In this document: positions 8,040 to 18,700 of the stretch, piece by piece
Layout: every line of letters begins with the position of its first letter
How positions within the stretch are numbered: position 1 is the stretch's first letter
Assembly: GCF_003703975.1 (NCBI RefSeq)
Contig: NZ_QTJY01000021.1
Coordinates: 1 to 64,000, forward strand
Direction: 5' to 3'
DNA: 64,000 bases
Source of the DNA: Larkinella soli
GTDB lineage: Bacteria; Bacteroidota; Bacteroidia; Cytophagales; Spirosomataceae
Made by a program: the position numbers and the translations under genes
The notes under the pieces: model-generated
Databases searched by the model: none
The model's input: only the letters and a program-made list of their open reading frames with translations
Told to the model about the DNA's origin: nothing

Positions 8040-9680
8040 CTACTGCTTACTGAAAAGGTTTTCCATCTGCCAGACTTCCAGCGTTTTAAGGGTTGCAGTG
8101 CTGCCCCGGGCGAGGACCGACACGCCCTGACTGTCCGTACGGCCCGGATACACCCGCACGGCCACACACTGCCTGCCGTTGACGAAAACTTCCACAATGC
8201 TTTTATCGACAAAGATGCGCAGGTCGAGCGGCTCGCCCTCGCGGAGGAGAACCGAAGCCGTCTCCGGCACCCTCGACCGGACGCCCTCCAGCGTGGAGGC
8301 TGTAGAATTATCGATGGAGACGGCGCTGTACTGGACGGCTTTTCCCGGCATTGACCGGTCCTGAAAACCGCCGTTTCTGTAGAAAAGGATGCGGGTATAC
8401 TCCTCCCGGCCGGGTGACCGCAGCACGTTTAGTTCGATCGTCGGCGACTGTTTCGGATCGATGACCGCGTGGATCTCCAGCGCATTCCCGGAAACCGCCG
8501 GCAGGACAACTTCCTGATTGGGCGGCAGAACCTGTTCGGCAATGGTCACCTTCCGGGTTCGCAGGGACGCGATGTCTCCGGTGGGTTCCATTTGCAGCTT
8601 CCCGTTCTCGTCCAGCGTCAGGCGCCGGGGCAGTGTCATGATCCGCCCCCAGGTTTTATCGGCCTTGCCCTCATTAATGTTGAAAATAGCAATGATTCCT
8701 CCCTTGCCGTCGGGGTAAGCCGAAGGGGCATGAACCCCGTTGGGCAGCATGGGGCCGTGATTGAAATTGCCGCCATCGGTGACGATGAATTTATCATGGA
8801 CCTGATCATAGTCGCCCAGAAGGTATTTTCCGCCACTCATGTGGCTGAAATGCAGCAGAATATACTTACCCTTGTCGCCGATCGGCCAGAAGTAGGGACA
8901 GGCCCCGTCGTCGCCCACCATCCCGTAGCCATCGTTTTCGATAAAGGGATGCAGATACTGCCAGTTCATCAGATCGGTGGAGCGGAACAGGAACAAAGCC
9001 CGAACCATTTTGCCGGCCGGTCCCACCGGCCGCTGCCCGGCCAGCACGCTGTAGTAGGCATCGCCTTTCTTCCAAATGGCCGGATCGAAGACGTTGTAGG
9101 GCAGTTTCTCACCCGGTTTCGGGATCGGAATTACGGGCTTGTTACCCAGCTTTGTCCAGTTCAGCAGCAACGGGTCGGTGGCGGTGGCCACCATGCTTCC
9201 GGCGCCAACGCCGTGGTACATGGCAATGACGCGGCCCGGCTCCACGAATGTCGTTCCCGAATAAACCCGGTCTTCGGGGTCGGGGTAGATGGCATACGGC
9301 AGATCACGCCAGTGAATCAGATCCGTACTAACGGCATGGCCCCAGTGGACCCGCGGGTCTTCCGGCGGAAATCCCTGATAGAACAGATGCCACCGGCCCT
9401 GCCAGAAACACAAACCGTTCGGATCGTTCAGGATTCCTTCCGGGTTGACGTAATGGTAGGCGGGTCGGTGGCGGTCTTTGGCGAGTTCTTTGCGGGCGGC
9501 TTCAAACCGCTTCAGGAGCGGGTTCGTTTTTAGTTGTTCTTCCTGTTCGGAGAGGGTAGTCCCGAAGGTATAGAACGGCACTTTGGATGCCCGGCTCTCC
9601 TGGGCCATCGCCATGTCGGAAAGCAGCGTTCCGGCCGTTAGTACGGCAAGTATCTGTATTTGCGCCGGCCGCCACTTCAT
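8040..9680 (-). CDS. GH32-like glycosidase homologue with altered active site
   Basis: A 546-residue exported protein with signal peptide (LAVLTAGTLLSDMAMAQ). It has the glycoside hydrolase family 32 architecture: N-terminal five-bladed propeller with the nucleophile motif NDPNG (85-89, D86), and a C-terminal beta-sandwich with LRIFVDKSIVEVFVNG. The RDP motif reads FDP (198-200), keeping D199, but the acid/base motif ECP reads ACP (260-262), so the expected glutamate is alanine; aspartates 257 and 258 are adjacent. Canonical GH32 enzymes hydrolyse fructans or sucrose. This one is either inactive, uses another acid, or acts on a different substrate. Its start overlaps the preceding gene's end by 4 nt; last gene of the SusC operon. 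Confidence 0.85.
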   Translation of the reverse strand: MKWRPAQIQILAVLTAGTLLSDMAMAQESRASKVPFYTFGTTLSEQEEQLKTNPLLKRFEAARKELAKDRHRPAYHYVNPEGILNDPNGLCFWQGRWHLFYQGFPPEDPRVHWGHAVSTDLIHWRDLPYAIYPDPEDRVYSGTTFVEPGRVIAMYHGVGAGSMVATATDPLLLNWTKLGNKPVIPIPKPGEKLPYNVFDPAIWKKGDAYYSVLAGQRPVGPAGKMVRALFLFRSTDLMNWQYLHPFIENDGYGMVGDDGACPYFWPIGDKGKYILLHFSHMSGGKYLLGDYDQVHDKFIVTDGGNFNHGPMLPNGVHAPSAYPDGKGGIIAIFNINEGKADKTWGRIMTLPRRLTLDENGKLQMEPTGDIASLRTRKVTIAEQVLPPNQEVVLPAVSGNALEIHAVIDPKQSPTIELNVLRSPGREEYTRILFYRNGGFQDRSMPGKAVQYSAVSIDNSTASTLEGVRSRVPETASVLLREGEPLDLRIFVDKSIVEVFVNGRQCVAVRVYPGRTDSQGVSVLARGSTATLKTLEVWQMENLFSKQ

Positions 9681-11467
9681 TTCGCTTCCTTCAGGTTAAA
9701 GGTGGTGCTGTGCGCCATTGACACAATCATTTCCTGATCCCGGAGGGCGTTACTGCTGCCGACCGGTCTGGTCGTGTCCTGGATCCAGGCGACGATGCGC
9801 GTCTGCACCCGGCCTTTGACTACCACACCCGTTTCCCGATCCACCCACTGCTCACGCTTGTACATGATTTTGCCGCCGTGCTCGTTGAAAAACCGGTACT
9901 GGCTTCCGCCCACGCGCCGGGCTTCTTCGTCGGGGAGTAAATCGGTAACCTGAACACCGAGGTCGCTGAGCCAGACCTCGCCCGTCGCCCGGATCAGGCG
10001 GCAGGCCCGGCCCGCCAGTTCGGTATCGCCGATGTAGGTCAGACTCATCAGGGCCGGTTTGACGGGCGGCAGATCGGTGCCGTTCAGCATCGGAACCCGC
10101 ACGGTCTCCAGGCTTTCCCAGCGGTCGCCCGGCCGGATGCCGTCGACCGGCAGCAGCGGCACCAGAATCGAGACGTCCGGTAACAACCACCGGGACGCGT
10201 GCCCCGTGGCAGCGGTCCGACTCACTTTGCCCTGTCGGCTGGCGAAAAAGCTGATCTGCTGCTTCTCGTGCGGAGCTTCCTCAAACCACCGGAAGCCGTC
10301 GACTTCTGCGGTCATCGGAGCGGCTTCTTCCGGGCCGTGCTTTCCAACATTTAGCGTCAGCCGGGCGGTTGCTTCCAGATACGGCATACTGGTCGTTGGC
10401 CGGGGCGAAAACATTTTAAAATGAGGATGTTCGATTTTTGTGAGCGAATTGGTCACCGGAATGCCCTGCAACTCGGCCACCGTGACCTCGTAGTGGAACG
10501 TTTTGCCCGCCGGCAGTTGGGGCGGTTTCACGCCCTGGTCAGGTTTCAGGTAGCGGAACAACTGCTTCAGAATCCGCTCGTTCTCAGCCCACGGACGCGA
10601 CATGTTGCCGGTCCAGGAACCATTGTCGCCGACCAGAATGAATTTGCCCTTTCCCGGCCGCGTCATCACAATACCCGGCCCTTTCACCTTGCGGTCGGGA
10701 TAGCCCGCATCGGAGGCCACCTGCATCAGCACCGTCGGCTGCCTGGCTTCCGGCAGGATCCGGATCGTACAGCCCGAACCGTAGTGAAAAATGGGAACGT
10801 CGTAGAAATACGGGTGGTTTTCGCCGATGGCCACGTCGGAATAGTGGGTGTCGTCGCTGTTCCAGTCGAGGCCGAAACTGCGGACCAGCTTGCGCAGCTG
10901 GACGCCTTCAAAATCCTCGGCGGTCCGGTCGGCACCCCCGCTGTTGATCATGACCATCAGGCTGCCGCCCTTCTCGACGTAACGCTTGAGCATGGCGATC
11001 TCGGCGTCGGTCAGGACGTTGGCGGTGGAGTCGAGCTTCGGGTTATCGGGGTTGACGATCACCACGGCGTCCTTCTGCGCCAGCGTCGCTTCCGAGTAGG
11101 GCTCCTGTGCCATCGAAATGGCAAACTCTTTCTCGAGCGCCACGAACACCGGGTCGAAGGTATTGGTATGCACGAAATCGTCCCAGCCATAGCGCCCGTT
11201 GATGTTCACCCAGGCGCCCGTCACCATGAAGTTGCCGACTTTGGTGTTGGGGCCTTTATGGTGGTAATAATCAAACAGCAGCCGGGGCGACGGTGGCGCC
11301 GGCGGGCTGTACAGAAACGGGACGGCTTCCTTCACCAGTCGGGCCGGTCGGACTGCCCGGCCCGAATCGGCGGCCGGCGGTTTCTGCCCGGCCGGCCGGC
11401 CGGCGGCCCCGGCGGAAACCGTGTATCCTATTCCCAGTACCAGAAAAAGCCAGTGGCGGAACTTCAT
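9677..11467 (-). CDS. Large secreted protein of unknown function (GATase1-like N-terminal half)
   Basis: A 596-residue protein starting at the ATG of MKFRHWLFLVLGIGYTVSAGA, a good signal peptide; a start 42 nt upstream would mask it. The N-terminal half (about 60-310) reads like a DUF4350/ThuA-type glutamine-amidotransferase-like fold: DAVVIVNPDN, LKRYVEKGGSLMVMINSGG, GKGKFILVGDNGSW. The C-terminal half is beta-rich (TYIGDTELAGRACRLIRATGEV), resembling a lipoprotein- or adaptor-like domain. I recognise no catalytic triad. It lies 47 nt downstream of the first BNR gene and is coupled to the GH32-like gene. Possible role: binding or processing of glycan fragments at the cell surface. Confidence 0.7.
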   Translation of the reverse strand: MKFRHWLFLVLGIGYTVSAGAAGRPAGQKPPAADSGRAVRPARLVKEAVPFLYSPPAPPSPRLLFDYYHHKGPNTKVGNFMVTGAWVNINGRYGWDDFVHTNTFDPVFVALEKEFAISMAQEPYSEATLAQKDAVVIVNPDNPKLDSTANVLTDAEIAMLKRYVEKGGSLMVMINSGGADRTAEDFEGVQLRKLVRSFGLDWNSDDTHYSDVAIGENHPYFYDVPIFHYGSGCTIRILPEARQPTVLMQVASDAGYPDRKVKGPGIVMTRPGKGKFILVGDNGSWTGNMSRPWAENERILKQLFRYLKPDQGVKPPQLPAGKTFHYEVTVAELQGIPVTNSLTKIEHPHFKMFSPRPTTSMPYLEATARLTLNVGKHGPEEAAPMTAEVDGFRWFEEAPHEKQQISFFASRQGKVSRTAATGHASRWLLPDVSILVPLLPVDGIRPGDRWESLETVRVPMLNGTDLPPVKPALMSLTYIGDTELAGRACRLIRATGEVWLSDLGVQVTDLLPDEEARRVGGSQYRFFNEHGGKIMYKREQWVDRETGVVVKGRVQTRIVAWIQDTTRPVGSSNALRDQEMIVSMAHSTTFNLKEAK

Positions 11468-11514
11468 GGAGTAGAGATTGAGTGGGTTGATCATTGAAAA
11501 CCGGCACATGATCC

Positions 11515-12897
11515 TCAGAGCGGAGAAACCGTCACTTCCCGAACCTTGATCGCCTTGCGGGTTTGTCCCTGGGCGTTTTTGTACATAAAGTCGGAGTACA
11601 CGATCAGGAATCGGTCCGGCCCGGTGGCGAGCAGGCCCGTATAACCGCAGGACGCCGGTTCGGTTCTGCCCCGATCATTTTCGACGTAGGGCTGCGAATC
11701 GAACGGCCCATAGGCCAGCATCTCGAACGGATTGGTCCAGATTTCTCCTTTCCCATCGTTTGAAAACCGGAGCTGAACGCCCGGACGCCCCGACGCGGCC
11801 ACCACCACGCCGTTGGGCAATTGCAGCAGGCGCGGCAACACCCCGTTGGGCGCAATGACCTTTGGTCGGGTCCAGGTTCGGCCCTGGTCCGCCGACCGGC
11901 TCGCATACATCGGGCCGCTGTAGATGTCGTGGGAACGAATGACGCTGAGGTAGGTGCCGTCGGAGAGAATTTCAAAGGCCGGCTCCGTAAACCAGTGTTT
12001 GTTGACGCCGTTGGTATCGATCTTCGTGTCAGGCTGATAGGGGATGCGGCTCAGAATCTTCCAGGAACGACCCGAATCGGTGGAACGGTAAAAGAAAACG
12101 CCCCCCTTCAGGTCCAGGCTCCCGTCTTCCCGAAGGTGGAAGCCCGGATACACCCCGGCCACCACCGAGCCGTCGGCCGCCACTTTCATATCGCCCCACC
12201 AGACGACGGGCACCTGGCCGCGCAGGCTGTAACGCAGCGCCTGCGGATCGTCGAGGGCGGCCTGTTCGTTGGTCCAGTCTAGTTCACCTTTTTTCCGGCG
12301 CGCCAGAAAAACGCCCTGGCGGCTGGCGGGGAGTTCGGTCAGTCGGTAGAAGGTATGTTTGTAATTCCGGCGGGTCATCGAGCCAACGGGCTGGGGCATC
12401 GCCAGTTCCGACTCCTTAACCGGTTTTGGCGTTACGATTTTGATGCGGTCGCCGTTGGGCAGCAGAAGACCCTCCTGGAGTCGGGCGTGTTCCCAGTCGG
12501 TGGGGCCGGGCATCCAGGTTTTCCCGCCGTCGGTCGAGAGGGCCGTCGGGGAAGATGTGTTCCCGTAGGCTTCCATGGCATCATTGGCCATCTGCCATTT
12601 CACGGCAATGGCTCCGTCGACAGTGCGAGCGATGTCCGGAAACTGAAAATGGCCCCATTTCTCTTCTTTTTCGGCCACACTTACCACCACCGGTTCGCTC
12701 AGCGTGACCCGGTATCCGGCCTTTCCATTCCGTTTGTACAGAACGGTAGTCTGGTGATAGGCCTGAATACCGGGCGTAATCACCGAAAGCGGCTCATGGC
12801 TCCGTTCGGCCCATTCAGTGGCGGGGGGGGCCGTGTTCCGGGCGGTTTTACACCCGCCGATAAGGAGGACGAGAAGCGGGAGGCTGAATTTATTCAT
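11515..12897 (-). CDS. BNR/sialidase-like lipoprotein
   Basis: A 460-residue protein with a lipoprotein signal (LPLLVLLIGGC, lipobox cysteine at residue 16), so it is probably anchored in the outer membrane. Asp boxes STDGGKTWM, STDSGRSWK and SADQGRTWT show a sialidase-type propeller. It is a clear paralogue of the next gene (12953-14290): shared blocks include PVVWWGDMKV, SGRSWKILSRIPY versus QGKSWKIAGRIPY, and FTEPAFEILSDG. The similarity over the full length indicates tandem duplication. It sits in the SusC operon and probably helps bind or cleave the target glycan. True sialidase activity is not proven from sequence. Confidence 0.82.
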   Translation of the reverse strand: MNKFSLPLLVLLIGGCKTARNTAPPATEWAERSHEPLSVITPGIQAYHQTTVLYKRNGKAGYRVTLSEPVVVSVAEKEEKWGHFQFPDIARTVDGAIAVKWQMANDAMEAYGNTSSPTALSTDGGKTWMPGPTDWEHARLQEGLLLPNGDRIKIVTPKPVKESELAMPQPVGSMTRRNYKHTFYRLTELPASRQGVFLARRKKGELDWTNEQAALDDPQALRYSLRGQVPVVWWGDMKVAADGSVVAGVYPGFHLREDGSLDLKGGVFFYRSTDSGRSWKILSRIPYQPDTKIDTNGVNKHWFTEPAFEILSDGTYLSVIRSHDIYSGPMYASRSADQGRTWTRPKVIAPNGVLPRLLQLPNGVVVAASGRPGVQLRFSNDGKGEIWTNPFEMLAYGPFDSQPYVENDRGRTEPASCGYTGLLATGPDRFLIVYSDFMYKNAQGQTRKAIKVREVTVSPL

Positions 12898-12952
12898 ACG
12901 GGTGTCTGGAGGTTAAGCGCAGTGAAAAAGCCGGTTGGCTGGGTCGGGGCGG

Positions 12953-14290
12953 CTAAAGCGGGGTGACGGTAACTTCCCGGACTTTAATGGCCTTCCGGAT
13001 TTCGCCTTTCTCGTTTTTGTATCTAAAATCAGAAAAAATGAGCAGGAACCGGTCGGGGCCGATGGCCAGAAGGTCCGGATAGCCGCAGGAAACCACCTCT
13101 TTGGGGTCGTTGAACGGCAGCATTTCAAACGCATCGGTCCACTGCAACCCGCCCGAACCGGTGGAAAAGCGGAGCTGCATACCCGGCCGGCCCGCAGCCA
13201 GCACGGTGACGCCGTTCTTCAGCTGAAGCAACTGAGGCAGCACCCCCGAACTGGTAAAGGCCTGCGGCCGGCTCCAGGTGGCTCCCCGGTCGGTGGAGCG
13301 GCTGAGGTACATGGGGCTGTTGCCCAGCCCGTCGGCCGTGCGGAGGACGCACAGGTACGAGCCGTCGGACAGAATTTCGAAAGCGGGCTCCGTGAAGCCG
13401 AGCGCCAGGCGCCGGTTGCCGTTGGGGTCGTTGGTCAGATCAGGCGTATAGGGGATGCGCCCGGCGATTTTCCAGCTTTTTCCCTGATCGGACGAGCGGT
13501 AGAACAGCACGCCGGAGGGCGGAACCCTGCCGTTTTCGAGGTAAAAACCGGGGTAGATGCCGGTCATGATGTCGTTGGTAGCCTCCACCTTCATATCGCC
13601 CCACCAGACTACCGGAAAAAGCTTTTCATCCGTGTAGCGGACGGCCGTCGGGTCGATCAGCCGGTTGTGTTCCAGCGTCCATTCCTTTTCGCCTTTTTTC
13701 AGCCGGTTCAGATAAACGCCCTGCAGGTTCTCCGGCAGCTCGTCCAGTTTGTAAAACGAGAACGTTCTTCCGTAGTTTTCCGAGACCGTGCCTCGCTTTG
13801 GGGGAAGTTTCAGGGTCGCGGTGTCCAGTGCGGGCGGGGTATGGTTCTGGATCAGGTCCCCGTTCGGGAGCAGCAGCCCGTTGCCCGGCGGTTTGGGACC
13901 GCCGGGAAAGGTCCAGGTCCGGCCGCCGTCGTTAGAAACGGCAAAACCGTCGCTGTCCTTTCCGTAGCTTTCGGCGTGGTCGGTGTGCATCGCCCAGGTC
14001 GCCACCAGCGTCCCGTCGATGCTCCGGTAAATAGTCGGAAACTGATAAAATCCCCATTTTTCTTCCTGCTGGGCCACCGTAATCACCACCGGTTCGCCCA
14101 GCCGGACCCGCAGCGACTTCCGGCCCTCCCGCTGATACAGAAGCTCGGTTTTTCCAAAAGCCGGAATGCCGGGCGTTATGCGGGTCAGGCTGGTGTTCTT
14201 CCGTTCCTCCCAGGTTGCAGAGGAGGGCTGGGCCACAGTGGCCCAGCCTTGAAACAGCAGGCCGACCAGTAAAAGCGCGGGCTTTTTCAT
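12953..14290 (-). CDS. Secreted BNR/sialidase-like protein, paralogue of the neighbouring lipoprotein
   Basis: A 445-residue protein with a cleavable-type signal (MKKPALLLVGLLFQGWATVAQ) and no lipobox, unlike its paralogue. Asp boxes SNDGGRTWT, SSDQGKSWK and STDRGATWS mark the propeller blades. It shares EPVVITVAQQEEKWGFYQFP, PVVWWGDMKV and the terminal KAIKVREVTVTPL with the paralogue. It lies 13 nt from the SusD gene. The pair may differ mainly in location (soluble periplasmic versus lipid-anchored). Family role is hydrolysis of terminal glycosidic bonds, but substrate and catalysis are unverified. Confidence 0.82.
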   Translation of the reverse strand: MKKPALLLVGLLFQGWATVAQPSSATWEERKNTSLTRITPGIPAFGKTELLYQREGRKSLRVRLGEPVVITVAQQEEKWGFYQFPTIYRSIDGTLVATWAMHTDHAESYGKDSDGFAVSNDGGRTWTFPGGPKPPGNGLLLPNGDLIQNHTPPALDTATLKLPPKRGTVSENYGRTFSFYKLDELPENLQGVYLNRLKKGEKEWTLEHNRLIDPTAVRYTDEKLFPVVWWGDMKVEATNDIMTGIYPGFYLENGRVPPSGVLFYRSSDQGKSWKIAGRIPYTPDLTNDPNGNRRLALGFTEPAFEILSDGSYLCVLRTADGLGNSPMYLSRSTDRGATWSRPQAFTSSGVLPQLLQLKNGVTVLAAGRPGMQLRFSTGSGGLQWTDAFEMLPFNDPKEVVSCGYPDLLAIGPDRFLLIFSDFRYKNEKGEIRKAIKVREVTVTPL

Positions 14291-14303
14291 GGGCAGGGAA
14301 GGG

Positions 14304-15785
14304 TTAGTAGCCGGGGTTCTGCTTGATCTTGGGTTCCAGACTCAGCACGTTGCTGGAAATCGGGAACAGCAGCAGGTGATCCTTGCCTTTTTGCGACTGG
14401 AGCGACGGCACCATGTCGAACGCCTTGCCGAACCGCACCAGGTCCCACCAGCGCTTGCCTTCCAGCATCAGCTCCAGCAGCCGTTCCTTAAGAATGGCGG
14501 CATCGTTGGCTTCCTTCGTGCCGTTGACAAACTTGTAGGCGTCGAATTTGGCACCGTAGGCCCGCTGCCGCACCTGGTTGATTTCAGCACTGGGGTCCTG
14601 GCCCAACCCGTTTTTGGCCTCGGCCTTCATCAGCAGCACGTCGGCGTAGCGGTACAGAATGATGTCGTCGACAAAAAACCGGACGCCCCCTTCCACTGTC
14701 CCCTGGCCTTTCACCTGCACCGAGATGAAGTAGTTCCGGGCGCCGTTGGCTCCCGTGGTGTAGATCTCATGGAAGGTGCCGCTCCGGCGCTGGTCGTCGG
14801 TCGAAAACTGGTTGCGGACGAGCGCGCTCGGCTCCCACACGTTGTTACCGCCCGAAACACCCACGATGGTTTTCGACACGGCTTCGGCATTGGCGGGCAA
14901 GGCCCCGACAGCCATGTACATGTTGTTGAAGTAGTTGTCGCCGACCTCAAGGTACCGAAAACCCGACGCCATCAGAACTTCCTTGTTGCCTTTGTTGGTA
15001 TAGCGGAAGATGCTGCTGAAGTCCGGCAGCAGGGCCACATCGGCCTTGGCCACTTCGTCGCAGGCATTCAGGGCCGTGGTGAAATCGGCGGCACCGCCGT
15101 TGGCGCGTTTGGCCGTCCACAGATATACGTCGGCTTTCAGGGCGTTGACCGATGCCTTCGACCACTGGGCCCGGCCGGTGGTAAACGAATTGTCCGGAAA
15201 AAGCTGAAGGGCCTTGTCGATGTCTTCCTTGATCAGCGTGAAAACGGCCGAAGCGGGTGAGCGTTCCAGGAAGGTGGATTGCGGATCGAACCCCTCGGTG
15301 GGTTCGGTGCGCAGCGGCAGGTCGCCCCAGGTCCGGACCATGACGAAGTAGAGATAAGCCCGCATGGCGTGCGCCTGGGCCAGGGTACTGTTTTTCGTAC
15401 TTTCCAGATTGAACGGAATGGTCGGCACGTATTTCAGAATCAGGTTGGCCGCATTGACGGCCGCATACAGACCAATCCAGTCAGGGCCGGCGGCCGCCTG
15501 ATTGAGCGTGTTGAGGTAATACCGGTCGTAATCGAGCGTTCCGGCCAGCGACTTCTGCATGATCTCACTGCGGGCTTCGCCGTAGATATAGAGGTTGAGC
15601 AGGGCTTCGTTCCGCAGCCGGACGTACATCCCGGCCAGACCGCCCCTGGCGTCATCTTCCGTTTTCCAGAACGAAGCGTTGGTAATGACGCTCGTCGGTT
15701 CGAGTTCCAGCTGGTCCGTGCAGGACGAGGTGCTGAACAGCAGGCCCAGCAATACGCCCGAAACGATTTTATAGGTCAATTTCAT
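14304..15785 (-). CDS. RagB/SusD-family glycan-binding lipoprotein
   Basis: A 493-residue outer-membrane lipoprotein with signal and lipobox (LLFSTSSC, cysteine at about residue 23), followed by LELEPTSVITNASFWKTEDDA, the typical SusD N-terminal sequence. The C-terminal segment ERLLELMLEGKRWWDLVRFG is diagnostic of the family. SusD proteins form a lid on the partner SusC channel and capture ligand at the cell surface. The gene is 14 nt downstream of susC, as usual. The two define the import complex of the locus, but its ligand cannot be read from sequence. Confidence 0.96.
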   Translation of the reverse strand: MKLTYKIVSGVLLGLLFSTSSCTDQLELEPTSVITNASFWKTEDDARGGLAGMYVRLRNEALLNLYIYGEARSEIMQKSLAGTLDYDRYYLNTLNQAAAGPDWIGLYAAVNAANLILKYVPTIPFNLESTKNSTLAQAHAMRAYLYFVMVRTWGDLPLRTEPTEGFDPQSTFLERSPASAVFTLIKEDIDKALQLFPDNSFTTGRAQWSKASVNALKADVYLWTAKRANGGAADFTTALNACDEVAKADVALLPDFSSIFRYTNKGNKEVLMASGFRYLEVGDNYFNNMYMAVGALPANAEAVSKTIVGVSGGNNVWEPSALVRNQFSTDDQRRSGTFHEIYTTGANGARNYFISVQVKGQGTVEGGVRFFVDDIILYRYADVLLMKAEAKNGLGQDPSAEINQVRQRAYGAKFDAYKFVNGTKEANDAAILKERLLELMLEGKRWWDLVRFGKAFDMVPSLQSQKGKDHLLLFPISSNVLSLEPKIKQNPGY

Positions 15786-15799
15786 GATGGGACGGGGGC

Positions 15800-18700
15800 T
15801 TAGAAGGTTAAAGAAGCACCGAAGGCAATGTTTTTCGGAATCGGATACCGGCCGTTGTCGCGGTCGCCGTCTTCCGGGTTCAATCCCTTGTAGTTGGTGA
15901 AGTAGTGCAGGTTGTTTCCGGTCAGGTTGAAGCGCAGGTTGCTGATTTTGAGCTTTTGCAGCACCGACGACGGGATGTTGTAGCTCAGCGTAACTTCCCG
16001 GACGCAGAGATAATCGCCGGTTTCGTAGTAAATGGAATTCGTAGTGGTTAGGTGGTGGGCCGTCCCGCGCCAGTTGCTGTAGTTTCCGATACCGGGCTGG
16101 TACTGCACCATGCTGGCGTTGTCACCCTGCCGTTTCCAGGATTTCTCGGCCATTTCCTTCGTCAGGTTCACCCCGGCCCACTGGCCGTCCATAAACGCCC
16201 GGGCGTAGTTGTAGATGGTGTGGCCCGTTGCGTAATCGAACCGAAGCGTGAAGGTGAAATTCTTGTAGGACAGGGTGTTGGAAATACCGCCGGTCCAGAC
16301 CGGGAACGGATTTCCGACGTAAACGCGGTCACGTTCGTCGATGATGTTGTTGCCGTCCACATCCAGAAAATTGGCATCCCCACCGTACTTGGTTTTGTCT
16401 GCGTAGGTGATGAGCTGATCGACGGGTGCCGATTTGGCTTCTTCGTCCGTGGCATATACGCCAATCTGTTTCCAGGCATAATGGTCGCCGATGCGGCCGC
16501 CTTCCTGCAAACCGCCCCCCCAGACGTAGGTTTTGGAAACCGGGTCGTAGACGTTGTACCCGCCGATGCGGTTGTTGGGCGTTCCGTTGTAGGGCAGCGT
16601 CAGGATTTTATGGGTCGTTTTGGCGGCATTTAGGGCAATCTGCCATTGCAGCCTCGACGAGGGCGCCAGAATCTGGGCGCTCAGTTCCAGCTCCACCCCT
16701 CGGTTTTCCAAGCTGCCCAGGTTCGTAAAGATGCTGTTGAAACCGGTCGAGGGCGGCAGGGTGAGGCTGGTCAGCAGGTTGTCGGTCACCCGCCGGTAAA
16801 CGTCGGCGATGACGTTTACCCGGCTTTTAAACAGACCGAGATCGGCACCGACGTTGAAGGTTTTGGACTGTTCCCATTTCAGCGACGGGTTCGGAATGAC
16901 GGTGTTCTGGACCGCCGAAATGCCCAGGTAGCGGGCGCCGACGCCATATTCCCCCTGCGACTGGAAGTCGCTCAGACCCGAAATGTTCCCGTTGACGCCA
17001 TAGCTGCCCCGCAGCTTCAGCTGGATCAGCCCGGCCGGCAGCCCCTGCCAGAACTCTTCCTGGTGCAGGTTCCAGCCGACCGAAACGCCGGGGAAAAAGC
17101 CCCATTTATGATTGGCCCCCAGGTTGGACGCCCCGTCGTAGCGGGCATTCAGTGAGAACAGGTACTTCTGTTTGTAGTCGTAGTTGATCCGGCCGAAGTA
17201 GCCCAGAATGACCTGATCGCTGATGATGCCACCCACCGCCACCGGCGTGGCTGCGGCATTCAGCGTCGGAATCAGGTCGGTGGCCGCGCCCTGGCCGCTG
17301 GCCGTCAGGGTGTAGTTGTTCCGTCCGAAATAGGAGAAACCGGCTTTTACCGACAGATTGTGAAACGTGGCAAACGTTTTATCGTACGAGAAAACCGCAT
17401 CGGCCTGCCACTGCGTCAGCCGCGAATAATTCGACGATGCCGCCCGGGTGGTGACCGCCGTGGTTCCGTTGAAGTAGGAAGGCAGGAAAGAATAGCCGTC
17501 CGTGGTAACTTTATACAGTGACACCTGCGGATCGAAGGATAATCCCGGCAGAATGTCCCAGCGTCCGCCTACCGACAGGGTCATGTTTTCGATGGAGTTG
17601 CCCCGTTTGTCCTTGTTCAGAAAATATTTGGCGTTTCCGTTGCCCCGGTTCGCGCCCGGCGCCAGGGTGCCGTCTTCGTAGTAGAGTTTGGAGGTGGGAA
17701 CGTTGGCCGCCGACCGGTAAAAAATCTGGGCAATGTCATAGACCTCGTTGTTGGTCGAGCGGGTAAACATGGTCCGCCCGAAAAACGTCAGGTTATCGCG
17801 CACCTTCAGCTCGCCGTTTAGGTTAAAGGTCAGCCGGTCGTACCGGGTGGTGATGGCCGTTCCCTGATTCTGCAGGTAACCGACGCCCGCGTTGAAGGTG
17901 GCTTTCTCGGTTCCGCCGGTCAGGGCTACGTAGTGGTTGTGGGAATAGCCGTTCCGGTAGATGAGCCTCTGATAATCCGTATTCTGGAAGATGATGGTTT
18001 TGGAGGAGTCCAGCGGATCCGGCATGCTTTCCCAGCCTTCGTTAAGCTTGTGCTGATTGGCGGGAGAAAGGTATTGGGTAGTATAGATCGTATTGTTGGT
18101 CAGGTCGTTACCGGTTCCGGCTCCGGTCGCCAGCGTCAGCATGCGGGTGGCCGTTGGATCTTTCTTGGCAGACCGAACGGCGCCGAGCCGTTGCAGGTAA
18201 ATATATTCCCGGGCATTCGCCATTTCATAGAGCTTGCCGGGCTGGGAGAAGATGAAGTCGTAGGAATAAGTGACGCGGGTTTTGCCGCTTTTGCCGGTTT
18301 TGGTGGTGATGATCACGACCCCATTGGACCCCCGCGCTCCGTATATGGCCGTGGAAGCCGCGTCTTTCAGCACCTGCAGCGACTCGATATCATCGGGGTT
18401 GATGTCGTTCATGTTGGTGCGGATGATCCCGTCGATGATGTACAGGGGAGAGGCACCGTTGGGGTTGTTGATGGACGTTCCGCCCCGCACGATGATCCGG
18501 GGAGCAGCGCCCGGTTGTCCGCCGTTGGCCGGTGCCTGAACCCGAACGCCGGGGATGGTCCCCTGCAGGGCCGATGCCGCGTTGGCGTAGGGGACGTTTT
18601 CGAGCACCTTCGCGTCGAGTTTGGAGACGGAGGTGGTCAGCACCTCCCGCGACTGGGTTCCGTAGCCAACTACCACAACCTCGTTCAGCGTTTTGCTGTC

